Source of the DNA: DATFVA01 sp963771705
GTDB lineage: Bacteria; Bacteroidota; Ignavibacteria; Ignavibacteriales; Ignavibacteriaceae
NCBI GenBank assembly: GCA_963771705.1
Contig: CAVYUP010000014.1
Location: 62,001 to 126,000 of the forward strand
DNA: 64,000 nucleotides
Direction of reading: 5' to 3'
The translations under genes were made by a program, and so were the position numbers. Under the pieces are notes generated by a model. It saw nothing but the letters and a program-made list of their open reading frames with translations, was not told the origin of the DNA and ran no database searches. Shown piece by piece: positions 16,188-24,800 of this stretch; position 1 is the stretch's first letter; each line of letters opens with the position of its first letter.

Positions 16188-16235
16188 GTGTACTAAATGG
16201 TAGGTGTGAGCGACAGCGAACAGCTACATTTACAC
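16188..16235. other. hairpin in the non-coding stretch following the RNA candidate
   Basis: TAAATGGTAG (16194-16203) pairs with CTACATTTA (16224-16232) with one bulged G, enclosing a 20-base loop that contains AGCGACAGCGAAC. Flanking GTG/CAC can extend the stem. The stretch to 16345 is purine-rich, with many GAATGA-like words and no open reading frame. It may be part of a longer transcript with the 16001-16179 element, or independent. Confidence 0.35.
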
Positions 16236-16388
16236 GCCCAAATGTTATGACATAGAGCCGAACTGTGTTGAGTGAAATGAGGGAATGGAGCGTCAGCGGA
16301 ATGACTGAATGAAACGAAACAGAGTGAGAAGCCTGAAATAACGTTTTTAATCAATTATTCAAAGCTTTTATCCATACTAAAATCCAAT

Positions 16389-16955
16389 TTAATTCGGGAG
16401 ATCTAGGTTGAACTTTCCATTTACAATGTATGATATAAAATCTTTTCCATAATCCGTTATACTAACCAAATTATTTTCGGCTACTGTTAACAGCTGATTA
16501 CTCTTTAGAAACATTAAATATTCATCAAAAGAATAAGTTTTATATGTTTCCGGGAATTTATTCTGGGCTTCAATATAAAAGTCCTTTATCCTTTTTATAT
16601 CTGCATCTTTGACTGAATTTAGGAAAATTAAAATCTTAATCTGGCTTCCGAATATTCTTGTATATAGCCAGTTAAATTTGACCGCGAGAATTAGTAGGAT
16701 GGAATATTTTTTAAGTATCTTTACTTTTTCATCTACTTCTGATATCGAATTTAAATTCAGAGCTTGTGTGATAAATTCGTTTTGTTCGTCTATCGTAGAT
16801 TTGTTAAACATGCTAAGAACATTATCTAGGCCACTTCCACCTTTAGATTCCTCTAACATCTCAGGACCAACGTTTTTGCTATCTTCAGTTTGCCGGGCTG
16901 GAGGTTTCATTTTAGCTGAAACATTGCCAAATACAAATTCCTGTATATTGCCCAT
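16389..16955 (-). CDS. hypothetical protein
   Basis: A 188-residue protein. The first ~45 residues are polar and probably disordered (KMKPPARQTEDSK). The middle is helical, with the fairly hydrophobic YSILLILAVKFNWLYTRIFG that could be one membrane-associated helix. The end (LLTVAENNLVSITDYGKDF) resembles the wing of a winged-helix domain. I recognise no family. The ribosome site is weak. It lies in the accessory region between two RNA-like or empty stretches. Coding potential is supported by length and by the absence of a longer competing frame. Confidence 0.6.
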   Translation of the reverse strand: MGNIQEFVFGNVSAKMKPPARQTEDSKNVGPEMLEESKGGSGLDNVLSMFNKSTIDEQNEFITQALNLNSISEVDEKVKILKKYSILLILAVKFNWLYTRIFGSQIKILIFLNSVKDADIKRIKDFYIEAQNKFPETYKTYSFDEYLMFLKSNQLLTVAENNLVSITDYGKDFISYIVNGKFNLDLPN

Positions 16956-17300
16956 GAATTATTTAATTTTTTCTTTGAGAAGTATGAATATAAGTAGTAC
17001 AACAAAAGGCCAGATAAGCACAGATAAATAATTCAAGATCATTTTTGCATATTCCATTTTTAGCCGCGTTGGTAATGGGTGAATAGTTAAATTATATATC
17101 TAGTAACTTTGAGGTCCCTAATAGAAGCTGAGTATAAACATTGCCCCAGATAACTTAATTTCTCATTCTAATTTATATTAAATCTTAAAAACCATCAATC
17201 AAAATTTTATGATGTCGAAAGAAAGTATTATTTAGCTAAAGACTGATAGTTGCCTCTTTTACTTTCCGCAAATACCTTCCTTCCTAAAAAAGATAGTAAA
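16956..17300. other. intergenic stretch without recognised gene
   Basis: About 345 A+T-rich bases between the hypothetical gene ending the minus-strand pair and the small plus-strand genes. Reading frames in it are short or overlap neighbours in antisense. No strong hairpin, tRNA or repeat was found. Confidence 0.45.
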
Positions 17301-17492
17301 ATGAGAAAGTTAGTTTCTGTTTTGTCTGTCCCGGCAGTTAACCTGGGAACGATAGTGTATGCGCAGCTGCCGACGTTTGATCTGTTTGAACAGATCTTCA
17401 AGCTGCTGCTGCTTATAGCGACATTTATATTCACCCTGATCAGGATCTTTGTTCTGTTGAAAAATAAGAATTCAGATAAGGATACTGGTTAA
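17301..17492 (+). CDS. hypothetical small membrane protein
   Basis: A 63-residue peptide with an N-terminal hydrophobic stretch resembling a signal or first span (VSVLSVPAVNLGTIVYAQLP), then a clear membrane segment (LLLLIATFIFTLIRIFVLL) and a charged tail. The ATG at 17301 is chosen over an ATG at 17250 because it begins the signal-like stretch, although its ribosome site is weak. It could be a small holin-like or accessory membrane protein; nothing more can be said. Confidence 0.4.
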   Translation: MRKLVSVLSVPAVNLGTIVYAQLPTFDLFEQIFKLLLLIATFIFTLIRIFVLLKNKNSDKDTG

Positions 17493-17528
17493 TTCTGCTT
17501 CTTGTGTTCCACAAAATAGAGGGCCGCT

Positions 17529-17765
17529 GTGAATAACGATATAAACCTGGCTGAAATCATAGGGACTAAAATCTTTCATAGACTGCGTGAACTAGACCTC
17601 ATAAATGAAACCGAATTAAGAAATGCACAAATCCGGAATGACTATAAAGCTCTTAGAAAACTAAATTGCTCCCCGGTATGTATCCAGCTGCTAATGGAGA
17701 AATATGCCGTATCCGACTCAACGCTTAATAATATTCTCTTCCGGAAAAAGAAAGTTATCCGATAA
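17529..17765 (+). CDS. hypothetical small helical, possibly DNA-binding protein
   Basis: A 78-residue protein with a GTG start, helical throughout. The C-terminal part KYAVSDSTLNNILFRKKK looks like a helix-turn-helix recognition region with a basic tail. It is 36 bases downstream of the small membrane protein, so they may be co-transcribed. Such small regulators are common in integrated elements. No family recognised. Confidence 0.5.
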   Translation: MNNDINLAEIIGTKIFHRLRELDLINETELRNAQIRNDYKALRKLNCSPVCIQLLMEKYAVSDSTLNNILFRKKKVIR

Positions 17766-17905
17766 ATATAGAGTAAAAGATACCTCCACCAGGCTTTTAA
17801 AAGCACTGTAACCAGCCTACCTGTACAAAATAGACAGTGACATCCCTGGAATCATTTAATACAATTGAAGCGCCATCTCAAAATAATTAAAGAAAGGAGA
17901 AAAAA

Positions 17906-18100
17906 ATGGCGCGACTAAAAGGTTCTGTACTCGGTGAGTTAAGCGGTAAGCTTGGTAATCTCACTGCACGTATAGTCAATGGAAAAACCATTTTCGCTCA
18001 AAGGCCAACAAGTTTCCACGTCAATATGGCGCCGGAGCTTGTAGCAATTCGTAAAAAATTTGCTGTAACAGTCAACTTCGCAAAAAATCTGATCAAGTGA
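17906..18100 (+). CDS. short protein resembling the N-terminus of a longer family (possibly truncated)
   Basis: A 64-residue protein preceded by a strong AAAGGAGAAAAAA ribosome site. It starts MARLKGSVLGELSGKLGNLT, followed by RIVNGKTIFAQRP. This glycine-rich opening resembles the start of longer Bacteroidota proteins of unknown function (DUF6266-like). Here the frame stops at 18100, and the next 80 bases are closed by stops in the frames read, so it is probably a truncated remnant with intact expression signals. The family link is recalled from memory and uncertain. Confidence 0.5.
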   Translation: MARLKGSVLGELSGKLGNLTARIVNGKTIFAQRPTSFHVNMAPELVAIRKKFAVTVNFAKNLIK

Positions 18101-18186
18101 TACTGAGGAGATTAAAGTAATTTTTAATAAAATGGGTTTTACTTCTTACTAAGAAATAATCGCTATTCGCGTAACTGAATTATTAA

Positions 18187-18363
18187 ATGGGAGCGGTTAT
18201 AAAAAAGATCATTGCTCTAATATTTATTCCTTCCTTGATTACGCTAACATCTTGTACCAAAGATACCCTTCACTGCCACTCCATCCCTTATTCACTCAAC
18301 ACAGTTCGACTTTATGTTAATACAATTCCGAATACTAGCGTTTTAATACTATTTTTAAATTAG
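18187..18363 (+). CDS. very small putative lipoprotein
   Basis: A 58-residue frame opening MGAVIKKIIALIFIPSLITL and then TSC, a good lipoprotein signal with cysteine at about residue 23. It is followed by only ~35 residues with no recognised domain, and there is no clear ribosome site. It could be a genuine small lipoprotein or the 5' remnant of a larger one; the region around it has other broken genes. Confidence 0.35.
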   Translation: MGAVIKKIIALIFIPSLITLTSCTKDTLHCHSIPYSLNTVRLYVNTIPNTSVLILFLN

Positions 18364-18403
18364 CCGGAAATACTAACTACAATAATAATCTGTGGAGGCA
18401 AAA

Positions 18404-19219
18404 ATGTACCAGCGAATTAAGATCGTTTTCACTTTATTTTTACTAACCTTTACCCACCTTTCTTTCAGTCAACAATTCACATTGGAGCATACAATTGGGG
18501 CACAAATCAATACGATAATAGATTTGGATGGAGATGGCATATGCGAATATATTGTAAACCATACTGAAGTATACGATGGAGCGACACATACACTTAAATA
18601 TACTCTACCTGTTTCTGACATAATTTGGACTAATACTACAAATACTTATTCAGTCTTTCCTCACATAGATTATAACTCCGATGGCAACCGTGATTTAGTT
18701 ATGAAAATCTACACCCCTGAAACTGCCATAATTATTTTTGATGTTGTAAATAACAATATGCTTTTTGAATTTACTCTTCCACAGGGGCAAAACTATCTGG
18801 AATACCAGGACTTAATTGATATAGATGGAGATGGTGAATTGGAAATGATTATTTTCACATCAGGGGCAAATTTTGAAACATATATATATTCTTCCGGTGT
18901 CCAAATTACATCGACACAAAAATTTGACGAAATGCAACCCTCACAAATTGAGTTAAAACAGAATTATCCTAATCCTTTCAACCCTACAACCAACATACAA
19001 TATTCAACCGTCACACCAGGAACAGTATCTGTTAAGATATTTGATATATCGGGAAAGTTGTTAAAAGAGTTCAGAGAAGAACACGCTAAAGCTGGAGAAT
19101 ATAGGGTTATATGGGATGGCAGAAATAATTTTGGAGAAAAAGTATCTTCAGGCGCTTATTTCTACCAAATTTCCACAGGAGGATATAGTGAGGCTAAGAA
19201 AATGATTTTGTTACGGTAA
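18404..19219 (+). CDS. secreted VCBS/FG-GAP-like protein with T9SS sorting domain
   Basis: A 271-residue exported protein. The start at 18404 follows a GGAGG site and gives a signal peptide ending near LSFSQQ. Three calcium-binding-like DxDGDG elements (DLDGDGICE, DYNSDGNRD, DIDGDGELE) suggest a VCBS/FG-GAP style beta-propeller fragment. The C-terminal ~85 residues start LKQNYPNPFNPTTNIQY and end KKMILLR, the T9SS type A sorting domain. Short for its class, so it may be a reduced relative of larger surface proteins. It is the only clearly native-looking gene inside the accessory region. Confidence 0.82.
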   Translation: MYQRIKIVFTLFLLTFTHLSFSQQFTLEHTIGAQINTIIDLDGDGICEYIVNHTEVYDGATHTLKYTLPVSDIIWTNTTNTYSVFPHIDYNSDGNRDLVMKIYTPETAIIIFDVVNNNMLFEFTLPQGQNYLEYQDLIDIDGDGELEMIIFTSGANFETYIYSSGVQITSTQKFDEMQPSQIELKQNYPNPFNPTTNIQYSTVTPGTVSVKIFDISGKLLKEFREEHAKAGEYRVIWDGRNNFGEKVSSGAYFYQISTGGYSEAKKMILLR

Positions 19220-19306
19220 GTAATAATGGCTGGCTGGCAATTAAACCAGCCATAAATTTATAGCGGTATTTGCGTGGTAAAAATTAAATCCATTTCAGGG
19301 GAGGCT

Positions 19307-19389
19307 GTTGTGCAACCGAATGATGGCGCAACAATTACCTTTGAAGGAATTGTACCTCTGAGAGGGCTGAACCCCGCGGTAGCGGGGTT
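19307..19389. other. two hairpins in intergenic DNA
   Basis: GTTGTGC (19307-19313) pairs with GCGCAAC (19326-19332), with one wobble on the plus strand. Further on, AACCCCGC (19370-19377) pairs perfectly with GCGGGGTT (19382-19389) around GGTA. Neither is followed by a T run, so they are not normal terminators. They lie in the 290-base gap after the T9SS gene, which holds no gene I can support. Confidence 0.4.
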
Positions 19390-19507
19390 GTAAAGTAAGC
19401 CTATAAAAACTTTGATTTACTGATTATGTAATCACTCCAATGTAAGCGAATGAAGGCCCCGAAGGGTATGCCTCGTAAACTTTTCAGCGCCTTATAATTA
19501 TCGATTA

Positions 19508-19969
19508 GTGAATTGGGGTAGTACCATAACATATTTCGCCACGTATTATTTATATTTTATATTAATTTTAGGATGGATTGTCTTTACCATAGTAGCTAAG
19601 AAAAAGTCGAATAACCCATCTATTGCTAAAAATCTCCTCGTTTTGTTTCTAGTAATTATTTTCCCACTACTTAGTAGAATTATTGCAGATTTAATTTTCT
19701 ATATATTTTCAACTTACGTGTACGAAGTGCTATTCAAGAAAGTTCAAAGTTCTAACAACTATTATAAAATCGCACAACCATCAATTATCAACACTTATAT
19801 ACAAAATGTAAAAGAGGGTTATCTGGAAACCTTTTTTGACGGAACTCCTTTGCTAATAATAAGCAAGTGGTTATATATTTTATTCATATGGCCTTATTTA
19901 ATGCTGCAGACATTTAAAGAATTCAGGCTTTCGGTTAAAAGCAGGCAAGTTGAGACTGTTAATTCTTAA
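19508..19969 (+). CDS. hypothetical membrane protein
   Basis: A 153-residue protein with a GTG start and three to four membrane segments (YYLYFILILGWIVFTIVA; LLVLFLVIIFPLLSRIIADL; a third near IISKWLYILFIWPYLML). No conserved motif was recognised. It is in the accessory region and its base composition is A+T-rich like its neighbours. The ribosome site is not obvious. Confidence 0.5.
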   Translation: MNWGSTITYFATYYLYFILILGWIVFTIVAKKKSNNPSIAKNLLVLFLVIIFPLLSRIIADLIFYIFSTYVYEVLFKKVQSSNNYYKIAQPSIINTYIQNVKEGYLETFFDGTPLLIISKWLYILFIWPYLMLQTFKEFRLSVKSRQVETVNS

Positions 19970-20067
19970 TACTATTAGTTACCTCTTGCAATAAATGTAA
20001 GTTATTTTTTGTTTGTCTACCTACAATATTTATCCTGGAGAGAGGTCTTGTTAGATAGATCGATATG

Positions 20068-20100
20068 AACCCTGCAGGATAATACCCGGTGGGGTTTTTT
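20068..20100 (+). terminator. possible terminator
   Basis: AACCC (20068-20072) can pair with GGGTT (20092-20096), followed directly by a T run. The stem is short and the loop long, so this is a weak candidate for the end of the preceding membrane-protein transcript. Confidence 0.3.
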
Positions 20101-20167
20101 ATTTCCAGAATTCATCCCGCCAGTCTTTATTTTCAGCTAAAGCCATAACCACTGCAAGCCCGCACAT
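20099..20167 (-). pseudogene. possible 3' remnant of a lost gene
   Basis: On the minus strand a frame reads LFRRLHPSKT, then MCGLAVVMALAENKDW and RDEFWK before a stop at 20099. It is protein-like but only 22 residues from its first ATG, and it is closed by a stop about 35 codons upstream. It looks like the C-terminal end of a lost gene near the right edge of the accessory region. The family is not recognised; it may be chance. Confidence 0.22.
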
Positions 20168-20249
20168 CGTTTTTGAAGGATGTAATCGTCTAAACAAATG
20201 ATGTAACTTTGCTTAAGTTATTTTATATAAAAACTAGCAGGGCCTTTTG

Positions 20250-20294
20250 CTCTTAAAACAGAACGTTTTAAGGCTTTTTCTTTTAAAGAGTTGA
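20250..20294 (+). repeat. degenerate copy of the tRNA-Val terminator region
   Basis: The stretch with CTTAAAACAGAACGTTTTAA, GGCTTTTTC and TTTTAAAGAGTTG aligns, at roughly 80 percent by eye, with 15476-15520 just downstream of tRNA-Val. It still forms a terminator-like hairpin (CTTAAAAC/GTTTTAAG plus T run), although no RNA gene lies upstream. The pair could mark the two ends of an integrated element, or be a duplicated terminator. The 454-base gap from 19970 to 20423 holds this, the weak terminator and the gene remnant, and no intact gene. Confidence 0.5.
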
Positions 20295-20423
20295 GTGATG
20301 GATGTCAAATACGAATATCATTATTGGGGTTAGATTAAAAATATTTAAAGTCCAGTATTAAATTCTGCGTATTAAAAACGCAGTTAAATTTATTTTCATT
20401 GTTTTACGACGTTCCTTTCAAAT

Positions 20424-21809
20424 ATGCATACAAAAATTAAACCTGAAGATTATCAATCGTTTCTCCAATCGCTGGAGGCGGGATTCTGCGTTATTCAAAT
20501 GATCTTTGATGAAAACAGGAAGCCTGTGGATTACCGGTTTTTAGAGCTAAACAGAGCTTTTGAAAAACAAACCGGATTGGTAGATGCTGAGGGGAAAACA
20601 ATGCGTGAACTTGAACCAGGACACGAAGATTACTGGTTCGATATCTATGGAAAAGTAGCGATTACAGGTATCCCGGTCTGGTTTGAGAATGAGGCAAAAA
20701 AACTTAACCATTATTACAGCGTATTTGCTTCAAGGATAGGAGACCCTGATGATGGTCTGGTTGCGGTCCTTTTCAATGATATAGGAAAACAGAAAAATGC
20801 CGAAAGAGATCTGAAACAAACCATTACTATGTACAGATCGATGGGTGAGTCGATCCCTTATGGTGTCTGGAGTACCGATGAGGAAGGTAATGCTGAATAT
20901 ATCAGTCAATCATTTCTTGATATGGTCGGTATGACGTTGGAGGAGGCCAGAGAGTTCGGCTGGGTCGATAAATTACTGCCGGAATACAGGGAGGAGACAC
21001 TTGATAGCTGGCTATTATGTGTGAGAACCGGTAAAGACTGGGAAAGAGAACACTATTTCAGATCCGCAGATGGATCAGTGAAAGTTGTTCTGGCAAGGGG
21101 CAGACCTGTACGAGATCAGGATGGAAATATTACTCATTGGGTAGGTATAAACCTTGATATAACGGATATAAAAAGAACTCAGGAGGAATTACTGAAATCT
21201 TTAAAAGAGAACAAAATTCTTATCCGCGAAATACAGCATAGAACAAAAAATAATCTCCAGATGGTAAGCAGTCTTCTGAACCTTCAGGCAGCGAGTACTG
21301 ACAGCCGGGAAGTTCTTGATAGTCTGAAAAGTACCCTGTCAAGACTCAATTCAATTTCTCTGCTTCATAATAAGCTTAGCATTGATGAAAATGTTCTTAC
21401 ACTGGATCTGAAATCTTATCTCCGGGATATTCTTAGCGTGCTCAGGCAGATGTATTCTGACGCAAGCAAAAAGATTAACTTTAAAACAATTATGCAGTCT
21501 GTAAAGGTTCCGGTAAACTTCGCGATAAATATTGGTTTGATATTTAATGAGCTGATAACTAATTCATTCAAGCATGCTTTCCCGTCGGTTGAAGAAGGGA
21601 TATTATCAATTAATGTAAGTAAGAATGAAAAATATGAAATTGTGGTTGTTGTCAGCGATAACGGCAAAGGATTTGACGAAAAAAAGATTTCAGGCAGCTC
21701 GCTTGGATTAAAGATAATAAGGAGCCTGGTTGAGCAGAATAAAGGCAATATGTCCATCGTATCCGAAAATGGAACCTCCTTCATATTAGTATTTCCTCTC
21801 CCTGCCTAA
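20424..21809 (+). CDS. PAS-domain sensor histidine kinase (HisKA_2 type)
   Basis: A 461-residue cytoplasmic sensor kinase without membrane spans. Residues ~10-130 and ~140-265 form two PAS-like domains; the second ends in a PAC motif (GNITHWVGINLDITDIKRTQ). The phospho-acceptor region EIQHRTKNNLQMVSSLLNLQ is the HisKA_2 motif. The ATPase domain has the N box NELITNSFKHAF and the G1 box DNGKGFDE. Such kinases often act on an orphan response regulator; none is adjacent. It ends 28 bases from the convergent kgd gene. Confidence 0.9.
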   Translation: MHTKIKPEDYQSFLQSLEAGFCVIQMIFDENRKPVDYRFLELNRAFEKQTGLVDAEGKTMRELEPGHEDYWFDIYGKVAITGIPVWFENEAKKLNHYYSVFASRIGDPDDGLVAVLFNDIGKQKNAERDLKQTITMYRSMGESIPYGVWSTDEEGNAEYISQSFLDMVGMTLEEAREFGWVDKLLPEYREETLDSWLLCVRTGKDWEREHYFRSADGSVKVVLARGRPVRDQDGNITHWVGINLDITDIKRTQEELLKSLKENKILIREIQHRTKNNLQMVSSLLNLQAASTDSREVLDSLKSTLSRLNSISLLHNKLSIDENVLTLDLKSYLRDILSVLRQMYSDASKKINFKTIMQSVKVPVNFAINIGLIFNELITNSFKHAFPSVEEGILSINVSKNEKYEIVVVVSDNGKGFDEKKISGSSLGLKIIRSLVEQNKGNMSIVSENGTSFILVFPLPA

Positions 21810-21837
21810 AGCTGAAAACAGGTATCGCTTCAGAATA

Positions 21838-24800
21838 CTACTTAAAAGCGTTCTCTATCAAATCTTTCTGCTGCTGCCGGGAGATTTTTGCGGAACCTAC
21901 GGCAGGACTGGCACCTTCAGGACGCCCGCTGTAAGAAAGTTTCTGTCCCTCGCTAAGATCCTCAATCAGACGAGGATAAAGGAAATTCCACGCTCCCATA
22001 TTTCTCGGCTCTTCCTGAACCCATACAACACTCTTCGCATTCGGATAAGAGCTTAATACCTCTTTAACCTGATCGGATTTGTAAGGATAGAACTGCTCTA
22101 CTCGTACAATCGCTGTATCAGATAACTTATTATCCGTGGGATATTTTATGAGATCGTAATAAACTTTACCGCTTGTAAGCAGGAGTTTTTTAATATCATT
22201 CTTATTACCCACGGAGGCGTCATCGATTATCTCACTGAAACTTCCTTTTGTAAATTCCTCCCCTGGAGACTTTGCTTCGGGCAGTCTGAGCAGACTCTTA
22301 GGTGTCATTACTACCATCGGTTTCTGAACAGCATTTTTCATCTGCCGCCTTAATAAATGGAAGTACTGAGCGGGAGTGGAAGGATAACAAACCTGCATAT
22401 TATCTTCCGCACAAAGAATAAGGAATCTTTCCAGCCTTGCGCTGGAATGTTCGGGACCCTGACCTTCGTAGCCATGGGGCAGAAGAAGAACAAGACTATT
22501 AGGAAGCTGCCATTTTTCATAAGAGGCTACGATGAAGTTATCGATTATAACCTGGGCGCCGTTTGCAAAATCGCCGAACTGTGCTTCCCACATTACAAGG
22601 GCCAGCGGATCGGCTGTGCTGTATCCGTATTCAAAACCCATTACGGCTGCTTCCGATAGAAAACTGTCAAGCGCTTCAAGCTGTGCCTGATTATTTGAAA
22701 GATGATTTAAGGGGATATACTCATTGCCGCTTTTTATGTCGGTAAGTGCAAGGTGCCTTTGACTGAAAGTACCTCTCACGCTGTCCTGTCCGCTTAACCG
22801 TACCGGCGTTCCTTCCAGAAGCAGACTTCCGAATGCCAGAGTTTCGGCAAATGCCCACTCTGCTTCCGATTTTCCATCAATAAGATCTTTCCTTTTTTCA
22901 AGAAACTTTTTAAGCTTCGGATGAATCGCAAACCCTTCAGGCAGGGAGGTGGTCTTATCTACAATAGTCCTGAGCATTTCCTCAGAAATGCCTGTGCTCC
23001 CCCCCGGTTTTACCGATTCAAGCTTTTCTCTTGAAACTGCCAGAGGAACATCCGTGTTAAAGCTGATGCTTTTCTTCCTGATCTTATCGAAAGCTTCACT
23101 TAACTTATTATAAATATCATCATTCATCTGTTTGATTTCTTCTTCAGGGAGTACCTGGCCTTTAAGAAGGAACTTTTCATACGTCTCTTTTACTGAAGGA
23201 TGAGATTTTATTATGTCATAAAGCAGAGGCTGTGTGAATCCAGGTTCATCGCCTTCATTATGACCGTGTCTTCTGTATCCGAAAAGATCTATAACCACAT
23301 CTTTCTTGAATATCTGCCTGTATTCAAATGCAAGCCTTGTAACCCAGAGTGAGGCTTCAGGATCATCGCCGTTAACGTGAAATATAGGGGCCTGAATCAT
23401 TTTTGCCACGTCGGACGCATATACCGAAGATCGGGCGTCCTCAGGGGTAGTGGTAAAGCCTATCTGGTTATTTATAATTATATGGACAGTTCCGCCTGTG
23501 CGGTAGCCGCTCAGCTGCGAAAGGTTAAGTGTTTCAGCAACGATACCCTGTCCCGCGAAAGCAGCATCACCATGGATCAATACCGATAAAACTTTCCGGT
23601 GAGCTTTGCTATCACCCAGTCTCATCTGTTTGGCGCGGACTATACCTTCCACCACAGGGTTCACCCATTCAAGGTGACTAGGATTGGAAGCAACAGAAAC
23701 AGTAATCATCTTACCGCTGTAAGTTTTGTACTTGCCTGTAGCGCCGAGATGATATTTAACATCGCCTGAACCGGCTATTGAGTTAGGATCCTGAATATCC
23801 TCAAATTCCGATAAGATTGATTCATAAGATTTACCTATGATATTTGCCAGCACATTAAGCCTGCCGCGGTGAGCCATACCAAGAACTACTTCCATTACGT
23901 TAGTCTGACTTGCTTCATCGAGCAGCATATCAAGCACAGGTATCAGAGTTTCCGATCCTTCAAGCGAGAATCTTTTATGACCTATAAACTTTGTATGGAT
24001 AAAATGCTCGAACGTTTCCGCGTTGATAAGCTTATTAAGTATGCGTTTCTTAATTTCGGCGCTGAAGTCGGGCATATTCTTAATTGGCTCCATTTTACTC
24101 TGCAGCCAGATCTTTTCTTCAGGATTCTGAATATGCATATATTCAACACCGATCTTCTCACAGTATGTTTTCTGGAGGATCTCCAGTATCTGCCTGAGAG
24201 AAGCAGTCTTCAGGCCGCTGAAGCCGCCGGTAATAAAGTAGCGGTCCATATCCCAGATAGTAAGATTATAAGTAGCAGGATCAAGCTCAGGGTGATACGG
24301 TGTCTGGAAGCCCAGAGGATCAAGATTCGCGATCAGATGTCCTCTTACCCGGTAAAGGTTTATCAGCTGCAGAACTTTTGCCTGTTTCTCAATTTCTTCT
24401 GTGTTTGCCGTATTATCGAAAATTCCGGGCTGGTAATCAGCTTTCCATACATAGGGTTTATAGGCAATATCGAGCGCCTCAAAGATCTCATTGTAAAAAT
24501 TTTCCTTGCCGAGGAGCAGTTCATTAATTTCTTTTAAGAACAAACCCGATTCGGCACCCTGTATAATCCTGTGATCGTAAGTGCTGGTAAGTGTCATCAC
24601 CTTGCTGACACCGAGAGCGGAAATAGTAGAAGGCGACATAGCCTGGTACTCAGCTGAATACTGGATCGCCCCGGTTGCGATGATAGCGCCCTGGCCTACC
24701 ATTAACCTGGGAACCGAGGCCGCGGTTCCGATTGTGCCAGGATTGGTAAGTGTAATCGTGGTCCCAAGGAATTCAGAAGGATCTATCTGTCCTTTACGGG

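Noticed and set aside
16190..16345. Integron attC-like site
   Set aside because: The hairpin and GCGACAGCG-like words suggested attC, but the paired RYYYAAC/GTTRRRY core boxes could not be found.
23869..24537. Long plus-strand frame inside kgd
   Set aside because: Entirely antisense to a well-supported gene, with no family resemblance.
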